A stretch of DNA of 21,795 nucleotides from Bacteroidales bacterium UBA5429. GTDB lineage: Bacteria > Bacteroidota > Bacteroidia > Bacteroidales > WCHB1-69. The notes under the pieces were generated by a model. It ran no database searches. It was not told the origin of the DNA and saw only the letters and a list, made by a program, of their open reading frames with translations. The translations under genes and the position numbers were made by a program. The first letter of the stretch is position 1; each line of letters starts with the position of its first letter. The stretch lies in NCBI GenBank assembly GCA_002427605.1, contig DIRT01000003.1, forward strand, positions 101,414 through 123,208, read 5' to 3'. This document shows positions 11,439 through 19,490 of this stretch, in pieces.

Positions 11439-13733
11439 ATGTACAATCAACCCACTAGAAAAAAGCCAGTTAAGAAAGTGAAAAAAGAGAAATCAAAATG
11501 GATTAAACGCTTTTGGATCTTCTATGTAGTTGCTGTTATCCTTGTTTTTTTTCTTTTCGTTCTCATATCATACGGTCATTTGGGTTTTATGCCCTCTTTC
11601 GCTGATCTGGAGAATCCTAAAACCAATCTGGCAACGGAGGTGTATTCGGCTGATGGAGAGTTGTTAGGTAAATATTATCTGGAAAACCGTTCTCCCTGTA
11701 AGTATGACGAGTTGCCTCCCTCTTTGGTGAATGCACTGATTGCAACGGAAGATGTCCGTTTTTACAAACATTCCGGGGTCGATGGCAGAGCTTTAGTGAG
11801 GGTTTTTTTCGGGGTGATGACCGGAACTCATAAGGGTGGAGGAAGTACGATTACCCAACAATTGGCAAAAAATCTTTTTCCAAGAGACCCTAATGCGGGG
11901 AAATTGAAAATTATCTTTACGAAGTTAAAAGAGTGGGTCGTGGCAATCAAATTGGAACGAAGCTATTCGAAAAATGAGATTATCGCCATGTATTTTAATA
12001 CAGTCGACTTTGGAAGTAACTCTATGGGGATTAAGTCGGCAGCAGCTACCTTTTTCAATAAAGCTCCGTTAGATTTAACTGTTGAGGAGTCTGCACTGTT
12101 GGTGGGAATGCTGAAAGCTCCGACAAAATATAGTCCGCGTAGAAATCCTAATGCTTCTTTGAACAGAAGAAATACAGTGCTTTCGCAAATGGAAAAGTAC
12201 AAATTTATTGAAAAAGATCAATTTGATTCCATTAGAGCGATTCCTATCGATATATCAAGATATAAGATGCAGCACCATGCTACCGGCTCTGCAACCTACT
12301 TCAGAGAGTATTTGAGATTATATCTCGCAGAGTGGTGTCGGGAAAATCCCAAACCTGACGGTACTTATTATGATATTTACAAAGATGGTCTGAAAATCTA
12401 TACTACCATCGATTCAAGAATGCAAAAGCATGCTGAAGAGGCCGTAAGAGAGCATGTTTGCGGGCATCTTCAACCGCTCTTTTTTAACCATATCAAAGGA
12501 AGAGCCAATGCCCCTTTTACCAATATCAGTAAGGAAGAAACAGAACGGATCCTGGTTGCAGCGATGAAGCGCTCAGAGCGATATGAGATCATGAAAGATG
12601 CCGGTCTTTCCGATGCGGATATCCGAAAGGCGTTTGATAAAAAAGTGGAGATGCAGGTTATGACGTGGGATCGTGGTATGGTGGATACAGTGATGACTCC
12701 TATGGACTCGATCCGCTACATGAAATCCTTCTTGCACTGCGGAATGATGGCGATGGATGTGAATACCGGATATGTTAAGGCGTATGTTGGTGGTGTCGAT
12801 TATATGTATTTCCAGTTTGACCACGTGAAGTTGTCTAAACGACAAGTGGGTTCTACCTTTAAACCTTATGTTTATACCGTTGCGATGCAATCCGGAGAGT
12901 ATTCCCCTTGTACCATGGTGCCCAATGTGCCGGTCACCTTTAAGCTGCCGGAGGGAACTACCTGGACACCCAAAAATTCAGGAAGTTACAAAGAGGGTCA
13001 GATGATCTCTCTGAGTGAGGCATTGGCACACTCGGTGAACTACATATCCGCTTATTTAATGAAACAGTTCAGACCCCAGGCGGTAATTCAGTTGATCCGT
13101 AATATGGGCATGACTTCCGAGGTTCCTGCGGTTCCTGCAATCTGTTTGGGAGCTTGTGAACTCTCTCTGTATGAGCAAGTTGGAGCGATGAACTGTTTTC
13201 CCAATCAGGGAGTTTATGTCGAGCCCTCATTCATCACCAGAATTTGTGATTTTAACGGTAACGTATTACATACTTATGTTCCTAAAACTAACGAGGCAAT
13301 CGACCAGATTACAGCCTTTAAAACTGTACGTTTGATGCAGGGGGTGGTGCAACATGGTACCGGTGCCAGATTGAGAGGACAATATAAGTTGACTTTCCCA
13401 TTGGCAGGAAAGACAGGAACTACCGATAATCAGTCGGATGGTTGGTTTGTGGGTTATACGCCTGCTCTGACTGCCGGAGTGTGGGTAGGAGCGGAGGATC
13501 GGTCTGTGCACTTCAGAAGTATTTCCTTAGGACAAGGAGCGAGAACCGCGATGCCCGTCTTTGCCCTGTTTATGCAAAAATGTTATAACGATCCCGAGTT
13601 GCCCTACGCCAAAATGGTGAGGAACCCGGAAAAGTATCCCGGTTACGACTTCACCATCCCGGAAGCCTACACCGGCGACGCCAGCGGATGTAATGAACAA
13701 AAACGGGAAAGGAAAAGACCCTCTTTTGACTAA
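11439..13733 (+). CDS. mrcA: Bifunctional penicillin-binding protein 1A
   Basis: A class A PBP that polymerises glycan strands from lipid II and cross-links peptides in the periplasm. I use the ATG at 11439 (764 residues); the longer frame needs a TTG start at 11424. A basic cytoplasmic tail (KKPVKKVKKEK) precedes one helix near residues 25-44. The GT51 domain has EDVRFYKHSGVD with catalytic E104 and GGGSTITQQLAKN (133-145). The transpeptidase domain has GSTFKP with S472 and K475, SVN at 532-534 and KTG at 658-660. All catalytic motifs are intact, and length fits Bacteroidota PBP1A proteins. An insert of about 120 residues between the two domains (roughly 300-430) is normal for the group. It stands alone, divergent from tRNA-Leu, with its own -7 box at 11398. 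Confidence 0.96.
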   Translation: MYNQPTRKKPVKKVKKEKSKWIKRFWIFYVVAVILVFFLFVLISYGHLGFMPSFADLENPKTNLATEVYSADGELLGKYYLENRSPCKYDELPPSLVNALIATEDVRFYKHSGVDGRALVRVFFGVMTGTHKGGGSTITQQLAKNLFPRDPNAGKLKIIFTKLKEWVVAIKLERSYSKNEIIAMYFNTVDFGSNSMGIKSAAATFFNKAPLDLTVEESALLVGMLKAPTKYSPRRNPNASLNRRNTVLSQMEKYKFIEKDQFDSIRAIPIDISRYKMQHHATGSATYFREYLRLYLAEWCRENPKPDGTYYDIYKDGLKIYTTIDSRMQKHAEEAVREHVCGHLQPLFFNHIKGRANAPFTNISKEETERILVAAMKRSERYEIMKDAGLSDADIRKAFDKKVEMQVMTWDRGMVDTVMTPMDSIRYMKSFLHCGMMAMDVNTGYVKAYVGGVDYMYFQFDHVKLSKRQVGSTFKPYVYTVAMQSGEYSPCTMVPNVPVTFKLPEGTTWTPKNSGSYKEGQMISLSEALAHSVNYISAYLMKQFRPQAVIQLIRNMGMTSEVPAVPAICLGACELSLYEQVGAMNCFPNQGVYVEPSFITRICDFNGNVLHTYVPKTNEAIDQITAFKTVRLMQGVVQHGTGARLRGQYKLTFPLAGKTGTTDNQSDGWFVGYTPALTAGVWVGAEDRSVHFRSISLGQGARTAMPVFALFMQKCYNDPELPYAKMVRNPEKYPGYDFTIPEAYTGDASGCNEQKRERKRPSFD

Positions 13734-13796
13734 CTCTTAGGTTCTTGTTGTGCACAATCAATACATTACTTCCTCTGTACACTATGTGTGCTATTT

Positions 13797-13855
13797 CGGA
13801 TTTCGGATTTCGGATTTCGGAATCTTAAATTTAGAATTTAGATTTTAGAATTTAG
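13797..13855. repeat. CGGATTT and AATTTAG heptamer arrays
   Basis: Three CGGATTT units plus CGG (13797-13820), a short gap, then AATTTAG units with one ATTTTAG variant (13828-13855). Confidence 0.9.
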
Positions 13856-13946
13856 AATTATCTGCTATTTTACATTATAACACCCTGAAATTCAAGTATA
13901 TCAATGAGATATGTTAGAAGGTTTACAATTTTCAATTCACTACTTT

Positions 13947-13974
13947 CGACTTTCGCCTTTCGACTTTCGCCTTC
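13947..13974. repeat. Alternating CGACTTT/CGCCTTT heptamers
   Basis: CGACTTT, CGCCTTT, CGACTTT, CGCCTTC: two heptamer types alternate without loss of the 7 bp period. Confidence 0.88.
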
Positions 13975-13979
13975 AAGAT

Positions 13980-14004
13980 AACCCCGAAGGGGTGACATGA
14001 TTGT
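13980..14004 (-). repeat. ACCCC/GGGGT hairpin repeat, third copy
   Basis: Reverse-complement relative of the two repeats at 2594-2677: ACCCC-GAA-GGGGT followed by GACATGATTGT. Only the loop differs in the shared part. Confidence 0.75.
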
Positions 14005-14059
14005 AAATTAAATCACATCCCTTAATATTATCAAAAAAGACAATATTTAACTTAACCAT

Positions 14060-14073
14060 CCGAAATCCGAAAT
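14060..14073. repeat. CCGAAAT heptamer pair
   Basis: Two exact CCGAAAT units immediately upstream of the glycosyltransferase -7 box at 14082. Confidence 0.75.
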
Positions 14074-14081
14074 ATTAATCG

Positions 14082-14089
14082 TATTTTTG
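14082..14089 (+). promoter_or_regulatory. -7 box for the glycosyltransferase gene
   Basis: TATTTTTG matches TAnnTTTG, 25 bp before the ATG at 14115. The -35/-33 region is a CCGAAAT heptamer pair with no TTG. Confidence 0.5.
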
Positions 14090-14114
14090 CATCTTTATTT
14101 GCGATTTTTAATAA

Positions 14115-14861
14115 ATGCCTATGAAACTCTCCATTGTCATCCCTGTTTATAACGAAGAAAAAACAATCCATCTGATTTTAGATAAAATCCTCGAGGTGAA
14201 TTTGATCAATCAACTCGAAAAAGAGATTATCCTGGTGAACGACTGTTCCACAGATGGCAGTAAAGAGGCGTTAATGCGCTATATTGACAACTTCAACTCC
14301 AATCCGCAACCGGGCGTAGAGTTCAAATTTGTGGAACAAGAGGTCAATAAGGGCAAAGGTGCAGCACTACACCGCGGATTTGACGAGGCAACCGGCGATT
14401 TCATCATCGTGCAGGATGCAGACCTGGAATATGATCCACAGGAATACAACCTGTTGTTGCAACCCATCCTGGATGACCATGCTGATGTGGTATACGGTTC
14501 ACGTTATAGAGGGGGAAAACCTCACCGTATCCTTTTCTTCTGGCACTCGATCGGGAACAAATGGTTGACCAAATTCTCCAATATGTTCACCAATTTGAAC
14601 CTGACCGATATGGAAACCTGCTACAAACTCTTTAAAGCGGAAATCGTAAAGAAGATCTACTTCAAAGAGAATCGCTTTGGTTTTGAACCTGAAGTAACGC
14701 AGAAATTAGCCCGCATGAAAGGAATTCGGATCTATGAAGTGGGGATTTCCTATTACGGCAGAACCTTCGAAGAGGGCAAAAAAATCGGCTGGAAAGACGG
14801 CATGAGAGCGATCTATTGCATCCTTAAATACAAATATTTCAGCAGAAGATATTTGAAGTAG
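14115..14861 (+). CDS. DPM1-like family 2 glycosyltransferase
   Basis: A 248-residue GT2 enzyme, probably transferring a sugar from a nucleotide donor to polyprenyl phosphate at the inner face of the cytoplasmic membrane. The GT-A fold is marked by LSIVIPVYNEE (residues 5-15), VNDCSTDGS (41-49), NKGKGAALHRGF (78-89) and the metal-binding QDADLEYDP (99-107), then GSRY and a TDMETCYKLF block (163-172) typical of dolichyl-phosphate-mannose-synthase-like members. No C-terminal membrane helices, so it is the short type. ATG at 14115 or 14121 (M3) are both possible. It appears to be monocistronic between repeat-rich gaps. The precise sugar is not predictable. Confidence 0.9.
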   Translation: MPMKLSIVIPVYNEEKTIHLILDKILEVNLINQLEKEIILVNDCSTDGSKEALMRYIDNFNSNPQPGVEFKFVEQEVNKGKGAALHRGFDEATGDFIIVQDADLEYDPQEYNLLLQPILDDHADVVYGSRYRGGKPHRILFFWHSIGNKWLTKFSNMFTNLNLTDMETCYKLFKAEIVKKIYFKENRFGFEPEVTQKLARMKGIRIYEVGISYYGRTFEEGKKIGWKDGMRAIYCILKYKYFSRRYLK

Positions 14862-14911
14862 AATTATATATCTTTTGATTTTAGACTAATAAATTTTAAT
14901 TGAACACAGTT

Positions 14912-14938
14912 GTAGAGACAGGGCATGCCCTGTCTCTA
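14912..14938 (+). repeat. REP-like palindrome with AGGGCATGCCCT core
   Basis: GTAG at 14912-14915 begins a perfect 26 bp palindrome (14913-14938) with the same core as at 8724 and 10859. The preceding AAATTTTAATTGAACACAG matches the conserved REP flank, so this copy is on the plus strand. CGTAATT follows at 14941. Confidence 0.78.
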
Positions 14939-14969
14939 TTCGTAATTCGTAAATTTCAATTTTTCGTTG

Positions 14970-14977
14970 TATATTCG
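14970..14977 (+). promoter_or_regulatory. Possible -7 box for the S9 peptidase gene
   Basis: TATATTCG is a one-base variant of TAnnTTTG, 34 bp before the ATG at 15012. Weak. Confidence 0.3.
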
Positions 14978-15011
14978 CCGATTGGTTTAACATCAAAAAA
15001 ATATTAATAAT

Positions 15012-17543
15012 ATGAAAAGAAATATATTTTGCCTATTGTGCATTACAATCACAATTATATTTGCAAATCGCGTTGCGGCGCAACAGTTGATGGAAATAGA
15101 ATATTTCGATCCTGTTACGGTTCAATTGCCATATCTGGCTGATTCCGTGAATGTTAAAGATGCCGCATTTAAGGAGATTGATCTGCTTAAAATGGTGCCT
15201 GTTTCTAAATCAATTCTAAAAAATGGCAAAACGCTCTTGACAAGTTATGATAGCCTTTTTATTCTCAAAGGGGATACTGAGGCATATCAAATCCATTTTT
15301 TACAATTTTCTATCTATTCGGAGCAATTCCAAAAGGGAAAATTGGATATCAGAACCAATGGGATTTTTGAGTTGTATATGGATGGAGTGATGAAAAAAGA
15401 TAAACTAAAAGCAGATTCTACACTGAAAACAACATCTGTTGATCTGACCCTGGAACCCGGCTCTGTTACTTTTGTTTTGAAAGTGCTCATTTTACCTGAT
15501 TCTGCGCAGACAGATCAACGATTTAAAATCTCTTTTAAAAGTAACTTGGAGGATGTTGCTGTGCAAATGGGAACCAAAGAGGAAAAGCGATTTACCATTA
15601 TGAATTTACAAGATGGGAAAAATATTACCGGTGTTTCGATATCTCCTAACGGAAAATATTGTAAGGTGAGCTATTCCGAAAGAAAGAATGCGGAAACAAT
15701 CAGATATGCCGAACTGATTGATAATGAGAGTAAAAAGGTGCTTCTTCAGGAGAGTGGATACCTTTCAAAAGCCTCCTGGATGCCCAAAAGCTCCCTTTTG
15801 TACTATACTCGTGACGGATTGAACGGGAAAGAACTGATTACGCTGGATCCGGCAACTTTGCAGACTAAAGTGATCCATTCCAACTTGCCGGATGGGCACT
15901 ATACAATGGCTCCCGATGAGAAAACCTTGATCTTCTCCATAAAAGAAGAGGGACCGAAAGAAAGTAAATCGATGAATCGTATTTTGGATAACCGGGATCG
16001 CTACGGCAGTTTTAGAGACCGCTATTTCTTGGCTAAATATGATCTGGAAACTTCCGAGTATCAATTGCTAACTTATGGATATAGAGGAACTTACCTACAA
16101 GATATTAGTCCTGATTCGCGCTACATTCTCTTCGGAATTTCTGAGTATGATTATACAAAACGACCCTTTTCTACCTCTTCATTGTACCAAATGGATCTGC
16201 AAACCTTAAAGGTGGATACGTTGTATGAGAATGAACCTTACGCAAGTGGTGCTTCCTATTCTCCTGATGGCAAACAATTACTGATCTCAGGTGGTCCGGA
16301 AGCATTCAATAAAATAGGACTCAATATCGGGAATGAACCAATAGGTAATGCCTATGATACTCAGTTGTTTATATTTGACTTAAAAGATAAAAAGGTCACT
16401 CCGATTACCAAAGAGTTTGATCCTTCCGTAGATGATGCGACCTGGAATTATTCCGATCGTTTAATCTACATGATAGTCTCTGAAAAAGATTGCAAAAATA
16501 TTTACTCCTATGATCCAAAATCCAATAAATTTACGAAACTGGAAATGGAAGAGGAGGTGGTGAAGTCCTTTTCTGTATCGCAATATGGTTCCGCTTTGAA
16601 CTATTACGGTCAGAGTGTAAGCAACGCAGATCGTCTCTATTTCTACAATGTGAAGAAGAAAGGATCTACGCTTTTATATGATCTTTCTAAGGAAAAAATG
16701 GAAGGAATTCAGTTGGGTGAGGTGTACGACTGGGACTTTACCAGTGCGGATGGCACGCTCATTACCGGCCGTTTCTACCTTCCTCCCAACTTCGATTCCA
16801 CCAAAATTTATCCGATGCTGGTGTACTACTACGGCGGAACAACGCCCACCGTTCGTACGTTGGAGTTCAGCTACTCGATGCACATGTACGCGGCACAAGG
16901 TTACGTGGTGTACACTTTGAATCCGAGCGGAACAATCGGGTTTGGACAGGAGTTCAGCGCAAGACACGTGAATGCGTGGGGTAAAAGAACCGCTGATGAG
17001 ATTATTCTGGGAACGCAACTCTTTTACCGCTCTCATCCTTACGTGGATTCCACCAAAGTGGGCTGTTTTGGAGCCAGTTACGGCGGTTTTATGACGATGT
17101 ATCTGCAAACTCAAACCGATATTTTTGCTGCTGCCATCAGTCACGCGGGAATCAGCGCACTGACCAGCTACTGGGGCGAAGGATACTGGGGAATCGGCTA
17201 CTGCTCTATCGCTAATGCAGACAGCTACCCATGGAATAATCCTGACCTTTTCGTGAATCAAAGTCCGCTCTTTTTGGCCGACAAAATCAATACTCCACTG
17301 TTACTTCTTCACGGCAACAAAGATACCAATGTGCCTGTGGGAGAGAGTATTCAGATGTATAATGCCTTACGTATTTTGGGAAAACCTGTGGCTTTCATCC
17401 AGATTGAAGGGGAGGATCACGGGGTTGTGGATTATCACAAACGAATACAATGGGCTAAGACCATGCAAGCCTGGTTTGCGAAGTATTTGAAAGATCAGCC
17501 GGAGTGGTGGGAGGAACTATATCCAACCTTAAAGTTGAAATAG
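15012..17543 (+). CDS. S9 family (DPP-IV-like) serine peptidase
   Basis: An 843-residue exported prolyl-oligopeptidase-type enzyme, likely removing dipeptides from peptides in the periplasm. Signal peptide at about residues 1-24 (ending NRVAAQQ). A long N-terminal region of about 180 residues precedes a beta-propeller with WD-like repeats (ISPNGKYCKVSYS, SPDSRYILFG, SPDGKQLLISG). The alpha/beta-hydrolase domain starts near 600, with GASYGGF and nucleophile S689, D771 in HGNKDTNVP, and H803 in GEDHG. All three catalytic residues are present. The sequence coding the hydrolase domain is clearly richer in G+C than the propeller part. Its stop is 1 bp from the stop of the converging prolyl-tRNA editing gene. 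Substrate choice is inferred from family only. Confidence 0.92.
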   Translation: MKRNIFCLLCITITIIFANRVAAQQLMEIEYFDPVTVQLPYLADSVNVKDAAFKEIDLLKMVPVSKSILKNGKTLLTSYDSLFILKGDTEAYQIHFLQFSIYSEQFQKGKLDIRTNGIFELYMDGVMKKDKLKADSTLKTTSVDLTLEPGSVTFVLKVLILPDSAQTDQRFKISFKSNLEDVAVQMGTKEEKRFTIMNLQDGKNITGVSISPNGKYCKVSYSERKNAETIRYAELIDNESKKVLLQESGYLSKASWMPKSSLLYYTRDGLNGKELITLDPATLQTKVIHSNLPDGHYTMAPDEKTLIFSIKEEGPKESKSMNRILDNRDRYGSFRDRYFLAKYDLETSEYQLLTYGYRGTYLQDISPDSRYILFGISEYDYTKRPFSTSSLYQMDLQTLKVDTLYENEPYASGASYSPDGKQLLISGGPEAFNKIGLNIGNEPIGNAYDTQLFIFDLKDKKVTPITKEFDPSVDDATWNYSDRLIYMIVSEKDCKNIYSYDPKSNKFTKLEMEEEVVKSFSVSQYGSALNYYGQSVSNADRLYFYNVKKKGSTLLYDLSKEKMEGIQLGEVYDWDFTSADGTLITGRFYLPPNFDSTKIYPMLVYYYGGTTPTVRTLEFSYSMHMYAAQGYVVYTLNPSGTIGFGQEFSARHVNAWGKRTADEIILGTQLFYRSHPYVDSTKVGCFGASYGGFMTMYLQTQTDIFAAAISHAGISALTSYWGEGYWGIGYCSIANADSYPWNNPDLFVNQSPLFLADKINTPLLLLHGNKDTNVPVGESIQMYNALRILGKPVAFIQIEGEDHGVVDYHKRIQWAKTMQAWFAKYLKDQPEWWEELYPTLKLK

Positions 17544-17544
17544 A

Positions 17545-18054
17545 CTACTCTTCCTCCTCATCATACAACGAAATCCACTCGTACGAATTGCCGCAATGCT
17601 CTAAAAAGCGGACAAAATCGGTACGGGATACAATCACTGATGCCGTGTTGATACAAGGGTGAAAACTGAGTCTTTCAGCCTCTTGCAGCTTCTCGTCAAT
17701 AAAGAGGTGCACATGCTTTTCAGTATCATTAATCAACCCGAAAGGCGTTACGGAACCGGGCGTTACACCCAACCATTTCATCAGCCGCTGTTCAGAAGCA
17801 AAGGTTAATTTACCCTGCTTGAGCATCTTCTCAATCTGATGGATATTCATATTCTGATCACAGTGCAAAACCACCAAATAGTGCCGATTTCCCTTGTGAT
17901 TTCTAAAAAAGAGGTTCTTGCAATGCTGCGCATCATGCCCCTCCCAATACTGCTTGGCAATCTCAATCGTCGGCGCCGGCGGGTGCTCAATATATTCGTA
18001 AGCGATATCTAATTGATCTAAAAGCTGATACAGTTTTGGATCTCCATTTTTCAT
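17545..18054 (-). CDS. Prolyl-tRNA editing protein, YbaK/ProX family
   Basis: A 169-residue cytoplasmic aminoacyl-tRNA deacylase that probably hydrolyses Ala-tRNA(Pro) (ProXp-ala/PrdX type). Motifs: HPPAPTIEIA (24-33), CKNLFFRNHKG with K46 (45-55), YLVVLHCD, LTFASEQRLMKWLGV (83-97) and GSVTPFGLIND (100-110), a strong match to the stand-alone prolyl-tRNA synthetase editing domain. The length is typical. It starts 8 bp after the phosphohexomutase stop and is surely co-transcribed with it, though the two functions are not related. It ends in an acidic run (DEEEE) and converges on the S9 gene. Confidence 0.9.
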   Translation of the reverse strand: MKNGDPKLYQLLDQLDIAYEYIEHPPAPTIEIAKQYWEGHDAQHCKNLFFRNHKGNRHYLVVLHCDQNMNIHQIEKMLKQGKLTFASEQRLMKWLGVTPGSVTPFGLINDTEKHVHLFIDEKLQEAERLSFHPCINTASVIVSRTDFVRFLEHCGNSYEWISLYDEEEE

Positions 18055-18062
18055 GGTATAAT

Positions 18063-19415
18063 CTATTTGAATTTGTTAATTATTTCCGTTATTTCTTTTA
18101 TTTTTAAATCTAAAAGGGGGGCCACTTTAGCCTCCACTATCAACCTTAGATAGGGTTCGGTATTAGAGGGTCTCACATTAAACCACCAGTCGTGGAACTC
18201 CAAGCGATATCCATCGAAATCGAGCAGCTGTAGTACCTTTTCCTGCTTAGAGAAATGATCTTTGAGCGCTTCCATCGCTTCTTGCTTCCGATCCAAAGTG
18301 AAGTTGATCTCTCCCGAATTGTGATACACTTTAATCTTGTCAATCAATTCCGAGAAGGGGATTCCCTCTTTTTTGAGTTTGGCAAGTACATTCAACACGA
18401 TTAAAACTGTGACCATCGCGGAGTCGGAGTAGTAAAAGTCTTTGAGATAGTAATGTCCGGCAAATTCACCACCAAACAATCCATCTATTTCTCTTAGTTT
18501 CAGTGCTGCAAAAGCCCTTCCCACGCGCCAGATATAGGGTTTAAAGCCCATGGCTGTCAAATATTCCGTTACCGACTTGGAAGTTCGGATATCCTGAATG
18601 TAGTAGTTCCCTTCATGATCCTTTTCGCGTTCCGCAAAATAGTGTCCCATTACCGCAATAATCAAGTCTGGCGGGATAAAATTACCTTTTTCGTCAATAA
18701 ACACAACCCGATCCGCATCTCCGTCAAATAAAATTCCCACATCAGCTTTGGAGCTGAGTACCAAATTCTCAATATCCTCACGATTTTCAGCTTCTAACGG
18801 ATTAGGATCATGATTGGGAAAGCTGCCATCCGGTGTATCATGGATGTAAAGTTGATGCTCTTCAATCACCTTCTTGGCTAAGATCGATCCCATCCCATTG
18901 GAGCAATCCACGGCAATCTTGAGGTCGGAGAAATCGCTCTGATATTGGAATAAAAACTCGATATACTCATCCATGACAGGGTGGGGGATTACCTTGCCCG
19001 GAACTGCTGCTTTGACAGCGGGAGTGTCACTCAAAACCAACTCTTCCAAATCGCTAAGTCCTGAGTCATAACCAAATGGAAGCGCTTCTTTACGTGATAC
19101 TTTAAGTCCGTTGTACTCTTTGGGATTGTGTGAAGCGGTGATCATCACCGAGGCCTCAAAATGATGTTTGGCAGTGAAATAGTAAACCATCGGAGTGGTG
19201 GTCAAGCCCATATCGTACAGATCCGCACCCGCATCATTGATACCCATACGCAAATGTTCGAAAATTTCAGGTGTGGATAAACGTACATCCCTGCCAACCA
19301 GTACTTTGTCAGTTTTCAATAGTTTGGGTAAAAAGTATCCAAATCGATAAATGGTGTTGAGGTCAAAGTCAACGCCATATACTCCTCTAAAATCGTAAGC
19401 TTTAAATGCACTCAT
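18063..19415 (-). CDS. Phosphomannomutase/phosphoglucomutase
   Basis: An alpha-D-phosphohexomutase that interconverts hexose 1- and 6-phosphates for sugar-nucleotide supply; cytoplasmic. I set the start at 19415 (MSAFKAYDFRGVYG, 450 residues) because this is where the family begins and a TAnnTTTG box lies just upstream; an in-frame ATG at 19487 would add 24 residues coded across that promoter. In my numbering: catalytic S95 in TASHNP, Mg-binding DGDADR (231-236), sugar-specificity GEFAGH (316-321) and phosphate-binding RPSNTEP (415-421). GEFAGH favours the PMM/PGM dual-specificity group. First gene of a two-gene operon with the prolyl-tRNA editing gene. Confidence 0.93.
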   Translation of the reverse strand: MSAFKAYDFRGVYGVDFDLNTIYRFGYFLPKLLKTDKVLVGRDVRLSTPEIFEHLRMGINDAGADLYDMGLTTTPMVYYFTAKHHFEASVMITASHNPKEYNGLKVSRKEALPFGYDSGLSDLEELVLSDTPAVKAAVPGKVIPHPVMDEYIEFLFQYQSDFSDLKIAVDCSNGMGSILAKKVIEEHQLYIHDTPDGSFPNHDPNPLEAENREDIENLVLSSKADVGILFDGDADRVVFIDEKGNFIPPDLIIAVMGHYFAEREKDHEGNYYIQDIRTSKSVTEYLTAMGFKPYIWRVGRAFAALKLREIDGLFGGEFAGHYYLKDFYYSDSAMVTVLIVLNVLAKLKKEGIPFSELIDKIKVYHNSGEINFTLDRKQEAMEALKDHFSKQEKVLQLLDFDGYRLEFHDWWFNVRPSNTEPYLRLIVEAKVAPLLDLKIKEITEIINKFK

Positions 19416-19432
19416 TTCTTCTATTATTTCTG

Positions 19433-19440
19433 CAAAAATA
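19433..19440 (-). promoter_or_regulatory. -7 box for the phosphohexomutase operon
   Basis: TATTTTTG on the minus strand, 17 bp before the ATG at 19415, so the leader would be very short. It supports the shorter protein start. Confidence 0.55.
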
Positions 19441-19452
19441 GGAAAAATTTTA

Positions 19453-19460
19453 TACTTTTG
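19453..19460 (+). promoter_or_regulatory. -7 box for the hexosaminidase gene
   Basis: TACTTTTG matches TAnnTTTG, 30 bp before the ATG at 19491. It is 12 bp from the divergent phosphohexomutase box. Confidence 0.55.
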
Positions 19461-19490
19461 TAGATTCGTTTCATTAGATTTGTCCATATT

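Larger units (their letters stand above)
13734..14114. other. Repeat-filled intergenic region without a gene
   Basis: Contains CGGATTT, AATTTAG and CGACTTT/CGCCTTT heptamers, an ACCCC/GGGGT hairpin repeat, two CCGAAAT heptamers and the promoter of the glycosyltransferase gene. A 10 bp palindrome TTGTGCACAA lies near 13748. No clear terminator was found. Confidence 0.75.

Noticed and set aside
16674..17261. 195-residue antisense reading frame in the S9 gene
   Set aside because: It is a shadow of the G+C-richer hydrolase domain; the sense strand has full catalytic motifs.
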